This document shows, piece by piece, positions 48,829-61,372 of a stretch of DNA of 64,000 nucleotides. The position numbers and the translations under genes were made by a program. The DNA is from Sialis fuliginosa (lineage: Eukaryota; Arthropoda; Insecta; Megaloptera; Sialidae): the NCBI GenBank assembly GCA_961205875.1, contig OY540813.1:1769001-1833000 (forward strand), read 5' to 3'. Below the pieces are notes generated by a model. That model was given only the letters and a program-made list of their open reading frames with translations, was not told the origin of the DNA and did not search any database. Position 1 is the first letter of the stretch; each line of letters begins with the position of its first letter.

Positions 48829-49733
48829 TAACGTCATTACAATTTTTTTTTTAAACTGAGATACAATTAAAATGTTTGGGTACCCCTGGAGTGGAAATTA
48901 TAGGTTTCCGTAGGCGCCCACTCCCCCCCCCCCAATACAACTTTTTTTTAACTGTCCAGTCTTGGACAATACCCCAGTGTTGGACACCTGTTTAATTAAA
49001 TTAACGTCATTACAAATTTTTTTTAAAACTGATATACAATTAAAATGTTTGGGTACACCTGGAGTGGAAATTATAGGTTTCCGTAGGCCCCCTCCACTAT
49101 AAATTTTTTTTAACTGTCCAGTCTTGGACAATACCCCAGTGTTGGACACCTGTTTAATTAAATTAACGTCATTACAAATTTTTTTTAAAACTGAGATACA
49201 ATTAAAATGTTTGGGTACCCCTGGCGTGGAAATTATAGGTTTCCGTAGGCGCCCACTCCCCGCTCACTACAACTTTTTTTTGACTGTCCAGTCTTGGACA
49301 ATACCCCAGTGTTGGACACCTGTTTAATTAAATGTACTAAATTAGAAATATTTGTTGATATTTGATTGCATACATACTGCCATTAGTGAATCATAATCTA
49401 TATACACTTAATTAACTGTCTTACAGCTTAATTTGATGACAATCGGCCAATAGGTGTCAAAATGGTGGACATTTAAACTAATCATTAGTGTAATATATTT
49501 ATTAATTATTATATTATCATAGCATCTGCTTTACATTGTTTAATTTTACGATTATTTATTTTATAACTTTTGTGTTGTACTATAATTTAAAAAAACAAAC
49601 TATATTTCCGGACTTTGGTAATTAAATTGATTTAATAAAGAGGTACTTGTTTTATCAGTAACATGAGTTCATGAGAATTACAAAAAAGAAGCCCGTCAAT
49701 CACAAAAACAGAGCGGCCAAGACTGGTTCCATT
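48829..49733. repeat. Three-copy array next to the TM-exon acceptor, running into a family F element
   Basis: 'aacgtcattacaa' starts units at about 48830, 49003 and 49164 (173 and 162 bp). Each ends 'ccagtcttggacaatacccc' and 'cagtgttggacacctgttta'. 'ccagtcttgg' is the family F end. The last unit continues into the F body ('gaaatatttgttgatatttg') and closes with 'ccaagactggttcc'. The first unit starts about 21 bp upstream of the acceptor at 48809. Confidence 0.75.
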
Positions 49734-52700
49734 ACTTTGTCATTTCATTCAAGTTCTAAAATTAATTGCTTTTGTTGTTTTTAAGTACAACCTGTTACCC
49801 GCGACTTCGTCCGCGTGGAATATGTATTTTTTTTCTAAACAAAATAACCTTTGCACTTCCTGAGGATGCAAGTTATTTCCCTGCCAAATTTCATGAAGAT
49901 CGGTTCAGCGGTTTAGCCGTAAAAAGGTAACAAACAGATACAAGTTACTTTCGCATTTATAATATCAGTTTGGATTATTTGAAAGAGTTTGACGACTGCT
50001 GTGTAGTTTAAACGGGTCGTCTCGTTTTATATTATCAACGATATTGCGAGTTGAGAGAACTTTGCGCACAAACATTAAGATATTTACTGAAAACAACTGT
50101 AGTAGATAACCGATAGTACAAAGTGTACAAACTAACTCAACTTAAATTATACAAAATCATTTAAACTGATTATATTTATATAATTTTGCTGTAAACGCCA
50201 AAACTACAACTTTACAAGTGGAACGAAAAATATTAACATTTTTAGAAAAAATAAACCAATTAAATTAGAATTGAGCCGCATGTGGCCCGCGGGCCGCAGG
50301 TTGGCTAACCTTGTTGTAGATCTTTTGATTCTACACAATTCTTTAATACAATATTTTGTTCAATATTTAATGGTTTAGGCAGCGTATTGCAAAATAACAC
50401 GCCGATGGCAAATTTTTTTCCGACTTGATTTACTATTATCGTCACTGCTTATTTGTTATGTTACCTAACGTAACAAAATATAGCCTATAATCTATATATT
50501 ATAATTTTATCTAGGATGCTTACTTTATAAAGTTGAAAACAAAATACTGTTGATTAATTTAAAATTTACCAGTTAGTTTCGAGGCGGTATTTCAAAATGC
50601 ACCATCGTTAAATTTGACCAAAGGTTACTACAACATTTCTAATTGCCCTCATGTTAAATTTCCTATGTCTTAATCAACTTGGAATACACTGTACAGATAT
50701 TTAATTATAAATTATATTTTTTTTAATTTTTGGCGGCACACTACTGCACAGTTTGGCAGTCACTGGTCTAGCTGAATATTTAAAAATATAATACCTACTT
50801 GTATAATTATCTTGTATGTACTTACTTATACATTCGATAATACTCAAGATATATTTAATGGAAAATTCTTGGAATTATAAAGTGTATATTTAGTAAGTAT
50901 ATACATAATAAATTAATACTAGAGACGTTACAAAGCCAACATAAAAAATTGCATACGAGTGTCTGTCTGCATTTACTGACTGACTCATCAACACACTAGA
51001 CTTAGAAATATGAAATCTTATTGGTTTTTTTCTTTTATGACGTAAGCACCCAATGAGAAGAGATTTCCGGAATACAACTTCTGAGGGAGGGGGGGGGGTA
51101 TTATTTATTTTTATTTTTATTTTGATACATTGCAAACTGCATATATTTTAAAGGCGAATTTCAAGCTTTTAAATATCAAAATAAAAAATGTACATAATAG
51201 TTTTTCTTCATCTGCGTGAAATTTGTATTTTTTTTATCTAATAAATTTTTCGGGATACAAATCTTCCTCAGGATGCAAGCTATCACCCTACCAAATCTCA
51301 TAAAAATCGGTTCATCAGTTTAGCCGTATTAAGGTTATATTTTAAAGGCGAATTTCAAATAAATTTCGTTCAAATATCAAAATAAAAAATTTACTTACTA
51401 GTTGACATCACTCGCGTATTTTTTTTTATCTAATTACACTTAGCTAATGATCTTCCTTAGAATGCAAGCTATCTACCTTCCAAATCTCATCAAGATAGGT
51501 TCAGCAGTTTAGCTGTATTAAGTTAACAAACAGACAGAATATAATAAATAATAAAAATAGCCTTTGTTTGTGTGTTTGTAATATAACGCATGAAGTTAGC
51601 TGCACAACTAAAAACAAAATTGGTTACAAACCTATAAATAAAACTGTACGTCATAAATTTGAAATTTTATATAAACTTAAACCACATAATAATGATGAAT
51701 ATGAATAATTATAACAGCTGTAATATTGTGACGTAATAAAAACATAAATTTTTCAATTATGTACTATTAAATTCAAAGTTGTAAAAAAAATTTCGAATTA
51801 CATAAAAACTAATTTTAAAATTTATATTTTTCATGTAGTACCGCGTCATACCATACACAAATTAGGTAAGTCCCTAGAGGGGGGGGGGGGGGGAGCTCCC
51901 GTAACAATAGAAATATTTTATGTTTTTTTAAATACAACTCTTAAAAAAGAAAGAATTCTTTTCTAACGGTCATAGGGCGTCACTCATGTTTTCATGAATT
52001 ATCAATAATTATAACAGTCGGTAAATTTGCAATCTGTATGTAGATGTAGGAACAATTTAGACAAGTTAAATACAGCATAACATAGATACAGTCCATCAAG
52101 TAAAATTACATTACAATACATCGGAGACAGGGCTGTCCAGAATTTATTAAACTGAAATTAAATTTATTCAATCATAAAAAAAAAACATCTGCCAAGTAAA
52201 TGCACAGTGCTTCCTCGTGCTAAAAAATTCACCAAAGATAATTAATCATTGGTCAATTTAAATAAAAACCGATGCTCAGATAAATTGCCTAGTAAAGTTA
52301 ACCATTTAATTTTTATACAGTTTTACTAAAAAATATTATATATATATAATATATTTTTAATATTTTGACAATTTCAATCTAAATCTAAAATTATGTGTCT
52401 GTGCGGATGTAGAATTTTCATTCGTTCACGATTACTGTAAAAATGCACCGATCTGAATTCTTTTTGGGGCAAATGTTTGTCTCAGTGAGTACTCCAGACC
52501 TACTGATTTTGGTGCTAATCGGATTAGGGATTTTAGAAATATTCGAAATTTTGTAATTTTTTTCGTCTAAAAAGTGAACGTTGCGAATATTATCTCACTA
52601 ATTTTGATAAGACTTGGTACATTTGTAGTTCAATCGAATCTAAGGGACATTTATGATTTGTACGTGTCTAAACAGCCATTGAAGGGGTGAATTACACTCT

Positions 52701-53157
52701 CAAAATTTTAATTTGAATTAAATCAATTCATATTGCCTTGGAAACAAATGCAACTAAATTCAAATTGTCAAATAAGTTGTTCTACGAATGTGTATTATGT
52801 TTTTGACAATAGGACATTAGAAAACTAATTTTTATATACAAATGGCAATAACTGCTGTAACCGTCGTCAGTATATATGTTTTATTATGTATTACGAAATT
52901 TATATTTATAGTAGCTTATATAAATAAAATATTAAAAAAAATTATATTTAAAAATTATTTAAAAAGATAGAAAGAACATAAAAATCTTACAATCTCATTT
53001 TTAGAACAGTGTATTTGAAGTGTATCGGCAACTAAAAGAGCGGAGCGCATACGAACTAGTTCCTCTAGTTCTCGTGTGGGAGCGCTCTTTTGAACTAGTT
53101 CGTTCGTGAACTACACAATTCTAATAAAGAGTTGTAACAGAATATAATTGTCACGTA
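49734..53157. other. Upstream of the TM exon: decayed repeats, no exon found
   Basis: Family H copies at about 49790-49965 (starting near 'cgcgacttcgtccgcgtgg'), 51160-51330 and 51340-51545. A stretch at 50320-50480 is repeated at 57365-57515. A run of about 14 G lies near 51880; family D (52180-52390) and G (52390-52790) copies follow. No coding exon was recognised on the minus strand. Confidence 0.55.
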
Positions 53158-53549
53158 CAGTCGCCTGCAGAACTCGTCTGGCACCCTAAAGGCTAGAATC
53201 GCTTATAACAGTTTCCAAATTTAAAGACAAACATCATCGGTTATCTTTTTCTACCAAATTTATTATATTTAAATACTAAAGTTCGGAATATCAAATATTT
53301 ATTGCCACAAAATTTACGTATACAATTTTCAATAGATTACATAATAATTTAATTGCACAAATATATATAAGTACCTATTATAAACGAAGAGTAGTTCTTT
53401 ATCTAGCAAATGAATTTCAAAATATCTGTCTTTGTTTGATACACGGAGAAATGATTTAAATATTATAATTGCACAAATGGGAGGAGCCTACTAAGTTTGT
53501 GATAAACGAAAATGAATACAAACTGCAAGACCATTAATGCAGGCGACTG
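53158..53549. mobile_element. MITE with CAGTCGCCTGCA ends and TA target duplication
   Basis: 'cagtcgcctgca' at the left and 'tgcaggcgactg' at the right, each next to TA. The interior matches 34370-34790. TA duplication suggests Tc1/mariner-type mobilisation. Confidence 0.8.
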
Positions 53550-53551
53550 TA

Positions 53552-53960
53552 CATCCCTGCGCCGCGACGAACGGGCGACGCGGACGACGTATGCAGGAAA
53601 CAGCGGCGTATCCCCCTTCCCCCCCCCCACCCGCGCGCACACAACTGGGTCAGGGGGGGCGGGGCGCGGTGCGGGGCAGCGCTACAACACACAGAGAGCG
53701 CGGCGGCCTTGCGTCTGTCTAGACACGGTCTAGACGCAATAAAAATATCCGCCTGTGCCCCGCGCCGCCGCCGCTGGACTCGGCACGTGTCGCGCGCGGT
53801 GGTGGTGATCTCACCCCTCCCCCTCCCCCTCCCGCGAACACGGGTACACCTACGTACTGTGGGGGAGGGGGTGGGTGGGTGGCGCAACCCCTCCCCCTCT
53901 CCCACATCGCCCCGCACGGCTAGACGGATGCTTCACACGAACTGTGCTAGCGAGCTCTGT
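53552..53960. promoter_or_regulatory. GC/CpG-rich island, candidate promoter
   Basis: About 400 bp, very GC- and CpG-rich with C/G homopurine tracts, among AT-rich repeats. It could be the promoter or 5' exon region of the minus-strand membrane-protein gene. Open frames on both strands are low-complexity (Arg/Gly/Pro) and are not called as genes. Confidence 0.4.
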
Positions 53961-54084
53961 TTTATAGGTATTATTGTGTCTGGACGAGGTAACAAGAAAT
54001 TGCCAATGGAAGGATGAATAGTAAAATATATTACATGTTTTTTCACCACAAATTAAAATTATAATGTATCTATGAAAAATCATG

Positions 54085-54365
54085 ATATTTCACTTTTTAC
54101 TGTATTGGAATTCCGTCGAAAAATTGAGATTCTGATTGTACTACCTTCGAAACGTAAAGAAAAATTGATTTCCGCATGGCGGCTGTGCGTCAGAATGTAG
54201 AATTTTTTTTCGTTGACGATAACTACTGTAAAAATGTACCGATCTGAATTATTTTTGGGGAAAATGTTTGTCTCAGTGAGTACTCCAGACCTATTGATTT
54301 TGGTGCTAATCGGATTAGGGGTTCTCGAGTTATAAGCGCACAAACGGGAAGACATACAGACAGAC
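54085..54365 (+). repeat. Family G dispersed repeat
   Basis: Shares 'gattctgattgtacta', 'gtctcagtgagtactccaga' and 'ggtgctaatcggattagggg' with 42190-42440. It ends with 'gacatacagacagacg'. Confidence 0.65.
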
Positions 54366-55049
54366 GTTGAGCTTTATAAAATAAACATATTTGTTAAATT
54401 TTCAATTTAAATTTCTTAATAATAGCCGAAGCCACAATCGAAGGTCTTCGGGCATTAGATAGTCTTAATGATAATGGTGTAAGCTATATTTAAAAAAAAT
54501 CTGGAGCCTCCTCGATCGCGCCAAGCTGACATATTAACTATTCAACTTATTTGTTAAATTTTCAATTTAAATTTCTTAATAATAGCCGAAGGCGCACTCG
54601 AAGGTTATATTTCTAAAAATTATTCGACTTTTCAGAAACTTTGAATGTCCCTTTAAATTTACTTTCAATAGTCAATATTCACAGAACATACATAAAAATG
54701 TATATACATATTTACTACATAAATACACGAAATCAGCAATTTTAAAAAAATTTTGGCATTTATTCGCTTTTCATAGAAGTCATATAAGAAGGGGTGTGGG
54801 GGAGGGGAGAGATCTAAAACCAGACGTGCAAATGGAATAAATAACTTGAATCTTAAAACAATACGTGATCTATCTGACACGTCTACCGATTTAAACAGAG
54901 ATAGAAACAGAAGGTATGTCGAGACATTGTCGAATGCACCTTGGCAACGTTTTTTAAAGGATTATCGAAACGATATTATACTAACTTCCGCATTTTTGTA
55001 TCGGTTTCGTTGAATAATTGACTGTGCATTGTTTCCTAAATATCTATAT

Positions 55050-56040
55050 ACAGGTGGTCGAAAAGTAATTTACCCTACTTTATTATACAGCCTAAATATT
55101 ATTTTATTCTTGCCATAATGTCTGTCTGTCTATAGACGCTGTAACTCAAAAACGATAGATCGTATAAGAGTAACATTTTATTAGGTACCTATATATTTAT
55201 ATACACAGGTGATCGAAAAGTAATTTACCCTACTTTATTATACAGTAAGTTTTGCTAAGCCTAAATATTATTTTATTCTTGCCATAATGTCTGTCTGTCT
55301 ATAGACGCTGTAACTCAAAAACGATAGATCGTATAAGAGTAACATTTTATTAGGTACCTATATATTTATATACACAGGTGATCGAAAAGTAATTTACCCT
55401 ACTTTATTATACAGTAAGTTTTGCTAAGCCTAAATATTATTTTATTCTTGCCATAATGTCTGTCTGTCTATAGACGCTGTAACTCAAAAACGATAGATCG
55501 TATAAGAGTAACATTTTATTAGGTACCTATATATTTATATACACAGGTGATCGAAAAGTAATTTACCCTATTTTATTATACAGTAAGTTTTGCTAAGCCT
55601 AAATATTATTTTATTCTTGCCATGATGTCTGTCTGTCTATAGACACTGTAACTCGAAAACGATAGTTCGTATAAGGGTAAAATTTTATACTATAATTATA
55701 TACAGGTGATCGAAAAGTAATTTACCCTACTTTCTTATACAGCAAGTATTGTTACGACGAAATATTATTTAATTTTTGCCAGGATGTCTGTCTGTCTATA
55801 GACGTTGTAACTCAAAAACGATAGATTGTATAAGGGTGACATTGTATTATATATTTATATACAGGTGATCGAAAAGTAATTTACCCTACTTTCTTATTTA
55901 TACAGCAATTTTTTTTTAGGATTCGAGATTTAAATGAAAATATCTATTACATTTTCACCATGATGTCTGTCTGTCGGTGAGTCAAAAACGATAGATCGTT
56001 GTAGAAGGGTGAAATTTTATATTTAAGATCAATTATCATT
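55050..56040. repeat. 155-169 bp minisatellite, six copies
   Basis: 'acaggtgatcgaaaagtaat' starts units at about 55050, 55205, 55374, 55543, 55702 and 55861. Each carries 'atgtctgtctgtctatagac' and 'aactcaaaaacgatagatcg'. Central copies are nearly identical; outer ones are diverged. Confidence 0.92.
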
Positions 56041-56290
56041 AGAAAACTAATATTCATAATACAAAGGTGAGTTTTATTTCTAACCAATTCCATTAAAATT
56101 TTTCATAATATACATTAAATATTTGGAAACAATAAATAACCAGTATTCAAGTATTTATAATCATACCGTGTTGGGAAGTTGATTGTGTGGACCTAAAGGG
56201 TCTCACCCCACCCCAAGTTTATTTTATTAGTAACATGAATTCATGAGAATTACAAAAAAAAAGCCCATAAATTCAACAAAAAAAAAAAAA

Positions 56291-56648
56291 CAGTATATCT
56301 TGTTTGTTTTCTTACCGATTTTTGAAAATATATTCACTGCAGGAAATTTCACTAAAAAATTTCGAATTTTTGATTTCGTTAAAAGTATGTTTATGACGTG
56401 AAAAGTTGTTTGTTTCAAACCGCAGGTCTGTATCTCAAACCATTCTCGAGATATAGCCTCTCAAAGTTTTAGTTTTTTCAAAATTTTGAAGAAAAATGGC
56501 TCTAACTTTTGAACGCGTGGTCGGAATTGATTTTAGTTGACGGATTTGGAATCAGCGTGTCAAAGTCTATATAATGACATGTATAATATCTTAAAACTCG
56601 AAAAGAAACAGTATATCTTGTTTGTTTTCTTACCGATTTTTGAAAATA
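56291..56648. repeat. Arm-like copy of the 59-60 kb hairpin between 40-bp direct repeats
   Basis: A 40-bp sequence starting 'cagtatatcttgtttgtttt' is identical at 56291-56330 and 56609-56648. Between them lies one arm of the 59364-60111 palindrome ('gcaggaaatttcactaaaaa' to 'ttaaaactcg'). Confidence 0.8.
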
Positions 56649-56649
56649 A

Positions 56650-58130
56650 TCCAGATATATGTATATTTAAGCACTCACGCAAACACGTTCACATAAAATG
56701 GTACGTGTAACAGGTGTTCTACTATATAGAGGTAATACAGGTGTTTGTCTGGCCCGTGTGAAGGGTTCCGACAGCTGCCTATAGCAGTCACGTCAGTTGT
56801 GTGTTGTGATACAGACACCCCCCCCCCCCCCTCGCTCGACGTGCTCTCACCCCACACCACACCGTACAGCCAGACAGTCTGTCTGTCTGTCTCTTACTCG
56901 GTACTAATAATCTGTCTGCGAATTAATTGCCGTGTTTTTGTAAAGGTCGGATCTGATTTTTTTTAATTTTTTTTAGAAAGTCAGATCAGAATAACGATTT
57001 ATTTAATGGACTGTTTATGTTTTTTTGTTTTTTAAACGTGCAGTGTGCATTTTGATTTTTTTTTATTTAATTGTATTTTTTGGCCTTTCCCTTCTGATTT
57101 TTTTTTTATTATAGAAAGTATTTTGTATTTGTATTGAAAATAAATTATTATAAAAACTGAAAAGAAAAAAATTGACATTTTGGTTAAGTGATTTTTTTTT
57201 AAATAAGAGGTGCACATCCTAGAACGATCACAGACAGACAGACAGACGTCTGAAATAATGACCGAACTCGATTCAGGCACACTCAAAATGTGAAATTTTG
57301 TTGAATATTTCATAATTATTATACTGTGCTCAAAAGTTAGATATATGGTATCACGGAGTTTATTTTAGATCTTTTTATTCCTCACAATTCTTTACTACAT
57401 TATTTTGTTCAATATTTAACGGTTTAGGCAGCGTATTGCAAAAGAGCGCGCTGGCGACAAATTTTTTCCGACTTGATTTACTATTATCGTCACTGCTTAT
57501 TCCTTATATTACCTTAACGGCAACATACACACTGATTTTTTTTGCGCACATCTATGGCACAATAAAAACATTGCAATTGAATGCGAATTGAAAAATCGCA
57601 TTCTCTACGTTTGACAGAAACCCAAAACTATTTATTTTTGCCGCTTGGTGGCGCTAGTAGTATTACTGTAACATACACACATGATTGGCACATCTATGGC
57701 AGAGTACCTTTCGAACGATATAAGTTTCATTCACCTCCTTTTAAAATAAATACTAAAAAAACGTCCGACAATTTTCGATGTATAGAAGTCAAATAACAAC
57801 GTTAAAAAATTGGTAAAAAATGTTAAAATTCAACTCTGATTTTGTCTCCATTTTTTAAACTCTATAAACTAATAACTCTGCATCATAAAATAAAGGAAAT
57901 TCAATTTACATTCTCATTTGAAATTGAAAAATAAAGATTTCAATCTTTAAAATGCTTTTTTGATTTATTTTTGTCTCTGACATTATTTCTGCAATATATT
58001 TAATATTTATGTACCTAAGTATATGTTTATGTCTACATAGTTAAATAGACTAAATACAGTTAAAAGATAGATATAAGAAATGGAAAACACGTTCAGCTAA
58101 GTAAATTACTTAACATTGACAAATGATTAA
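56650..58130. other. Intergenic or intronic, no gene seen
   Basis: A run of about 13 C at 56817, GTCT repeats at 56876-56892, a segment duplicated from 50320-50480 at 57365-57515, and two 'aacatacacac' motifs with 'cacatctatggca' (57540 and 57680). No supported exon. Confidence 0.5.
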
Positions 58131-58636
58131 GGCGGCTATTACACTATCAAATAAATATGTCAAAGATCTTTGACAAAGATTTGATCATATTTCTTTGATA
58201 AAATACGAGATTTTGTTTTATTACACTACATAAAATATTTGATAATATTTTCTCAATATTATCTAGGGATATTTTCTTCTTTTTTGGTGCCTTTTGAATA
58301 TCAGTGCGTGGATGTTCGTCAATTGACGCGATCGAGGTTTGAATTTACAACCGTGTATTGTGGTTTTTATAATCAATAAGAAGATTATCATATAATACTG
58401 GATTTTGTTGATATTCATATATTAATAATTATGTAACTGTAACTGTCAGTGATAACTTGGTAGTCGCCATTTTGTTTTTGACGTCAAAAAACTTTGATCA
58501 AATATAAGAGACTGTCATTAACTATTATCATAGAAATATTATGAAGGTAAATATTATAAAAGTTGACTTATTACACTGTCATATTTCTTTGATCAAATAA
58601 ATTTTATCATATTTCTTTGATAGTGTAATAGCCGCC
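58131..58636 (+). mobile_element. Family E MITE, copy 3 (fullest)
   Basis: 506 bp from 'ggcggctattacactatca' to 'gatagtgtaatagccgcc'. Flanked by TAA and TTA, compatible with a TWA target site. It shares its interior with copies at 37077 and 37958. Confidence 0.85.
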
Positions 58637-59363
58637 TTAGTGTCTGAGAGTAGCACTACACCAATACAGACGGTTGTCGACCTAACTACAGAAGAGACAC
58701 ATGACAAATGTAGAAAAAAAATTAAAATCATTTTTACATATTACAAAACGCAACGTCTGTCCGTAGTGCGCTTATATCACCCGATTTACGTGTTTTTTGT
58801 AATTCATAGTTTAGTGTTAATATTATTATTATTAATTTAATAATCGTTTATTTTATTTATTTAATTCGCCTGGTTAGTGAAAATAAAACTTCAATCGTTC
58901 GCTTATATGTGGTTGAGGCACAACAGGTTTTTTTTAATTTACTAACAAATAAATTACGTTATTTTTTGAGTTCATATTTAAAAATAATTTGATATTATTT
59001 CAAATTAAAACAGTTATTATATCAAAGATAAAACAATTTTTGTGTACATGTTTAGTCTAAATAGTTCTAAATCAAAATCTGCTTCAACCTTGCACTCTAG
59101 ATAACCTTATTTAATTATTTATATTATTTTCATTTATATCACAACAGAATATATAATATTTCTCTATCAGTTTATCATAAATATACTTAAATATCATGTT
59201 TTCAGAATAATTGCAATTAAAAATGAAGAAAAATGACATATAATTCATAGGAAGACATTTTTTTTTTAGAAAAAATGATGGTAAAAACATCTATAAAAAT
59301 TAATTAACAATGAATTTCACACAATATTAATTTACACGCTCAGTTATAAAACTATAATACCTC

Positions 59364-60111
59364 TCTACGTCTTATTTTCTTGTATTTTAGACGATATTTG
59401 TATGACGAGTTGAAGTTTACTGTAGGAAATTTCACTAAAATATTTCGAATTTTTGATTTCGTTAAAAGTATGTTTATTGTATAGAAAATGACGTGAAAAG
59501 TTGTTTGTTTCAAACCGCAGGTCTGTATCTCAAACCGTTCTCGAGATATAGCTTCTCAAAGTTTTAGTTTTTTCAAATTTTTGGAGAAAAAAGGCCATAA
59601 CTTTTGAACGTGTGGTCGGAATTAATTTTAGTTGACGGATTTGGAATCAGCGTATCAAAATCTATATAATGACATGTATAATACCTTAAAACTGGGAAAA
59701 AAAATTTTCGTGAAAAATCGAAAAAATTCAAAGGGGTATACCTTAAAAAAATGTCGATTTTTGACCAAAATTTTTTTGTCGGATTTTAAAGTATTATACA
59801 TGTCATTATATAGATTTTGACACGCTGATTTCAAATCCGTCAACTAAAATCAATTCCGACCACGCGTTCAAAAGTTATGGCCTTTTTTCTCCAAAAATTT
59901 GAAAAAACTAAAACTTTGAGAGGCTATATCTCGAGAACGGTTTGAGATACAGACCTGCGGTTTGAAACAAACAACTTTTCACGTCATTTTCTATACAATA
60001 AACATACTTTTAACGTAATCAAAAATTCTAAATTTTTTAGTGAAATTTCCTGCAGTGAACTTCAACTCATCATACAAATATTGACTAAAATACAAGAAAA
60101 TAAGACGTAGA
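59364..60111. repeat. 748-bp near-perfect palindrome (arms about 350 bp)
   Basis: 'tctacgtcttattttcttgt' at the left end is mirrored by 'acaagaaaataagacgtaga' at the right. Identity continues through 'caaaccgcaggtctgtatct' and 'atgacatgtataatacctta' to a loop of roughly 40 bp near 59725-59760. The paired ORFs on opposite strands at the centre result from the symmetry. Confidence 0.92.
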
Positions 60112-61269
60112 ATCATTTAGTCACTATTTAAAATCAAAATAATATAAAAATTAATTATACAAGATATATATAAATATAGTATAGTATATTAAACAAAAAA
60201 TAATAAAAAACAACTGTTGTTACAAATTAAATTGTTTAGAAACTTATACATATATATACTTAAATTATATAAATACTATTTTAAATGTAATTAAAACTTG
60301 AGTGCTGAAGACAGAATAAAATAAAAAAATGTATAAAATAAAATGATATCTGTCAAAGACAGCTCTGGGACATGAGCCTAGGAACGTGAATACAACAAGA
60401 AGAAGAGGAAGAAGATAATATAATCAGTGAATACAGTCGAACAGCTTTAACATGAACTGGGAAGATATCTTTTTTTAATTTAAATTAAGACAGTTAAATG
60501 TATATATATATAGATTAATATTCAGAAATGGTAGTAATCAAATATTAAAAAATATTTCTAATTCAGTACATTTAATTTAAAAATTGCCATTACTGGGGTC
60601 GTATCCAAGACTGGTGCCAGTACCTTATTGGTAAAAATACTTATAATTTATATGAAATTACGACAAGATCATAATATCAATAATATGTATGTATATATAT
60701 AGGTATACATATTTTGTAAGCTATGTGTTGCAAAGTAAATATTTTGATATTTTTAGTCTAGACATAGGCAGTAGGTATAATCATTTTAATACTTTTCAGA
60801 ATTCCTATCTATTTGTTACTACTTGACACGAATAATATTGAACCTAATTTGATAAGGCTTTCACCTTTCGAAAGCTTAACTTCCTAGAATTATAGGTTAT
60901 TTGATAATTAAATTAAATCATGCCCATATTAAAAATGCAGAAAAAAATAAAATCGATATAAATAATCTTAAAACACTGAAAAATATAAAAAAAATCTTTT
61001 TTTCTTTCTTGAAGAGTTTTGTCACCGACTTCAAAAACTGTTAAATTTGATTATTATGTATTTTTCAGTATTTTTAGGGTTTTTTTAAGTCGTTTAAATT
61101 TTCTCCATTTTGAGTGGCGTATCTGTCAGATTCTGATAAAATTTATATGGGACCACCTCAGGAATATACTCTTTCAAACAAACAAAAATCGTCCAAATCG
61201 GTTATGCCCGAACATACATTAAAAAAATATATTTTCGAATTTGAACTTTCTCTTTTTTTGAAATCGGTT
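60112..61269. other. AT-rich, with a family F fragment at 60460-60632
   Basis: The F fragment is in minus orientation and ends 'ccaagactggtgccagtacc'. From 61019 to 61230 lies text like a retrotransposon 3' region ('tatatgggaccacctcagga'). No gene. Confidence 0.55.
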
Positions 61270-61372
61270 CTATTTCATTTAAGAATGCAGTGGTTGCCGG
61301 GGTTTTGACGGTACGAATCGTGCATTTTACCGTCAAAAACCACGGCAACCACTGCATTCTTAAATGAAATAG
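61270..61372. repeat. 103-nt near-perfect hairpin
   Basis: Arms 61270-61313 and 61328-61372 pair with one mismatch and one bulged base around a 14-nt loop. The arm includes 'aagaatgcagtggttgccg'. Its size is like a pre-miRNA but the pairing is tighter than usual. It could also be a tiny MITE. Confidence 0.85.

Noticed and set aside
53534..53917. 127-codon minus-strand ORF in the GC-rich island
   Set aside because: Open on several frames of both strands because the island is GC-rich; the product is low-complexity Arg/Gly/Pro.
59632..59843. Two similar short ORFs on opposite strands
   Set aside because: They are mirror images created by the palindrome, not genes.
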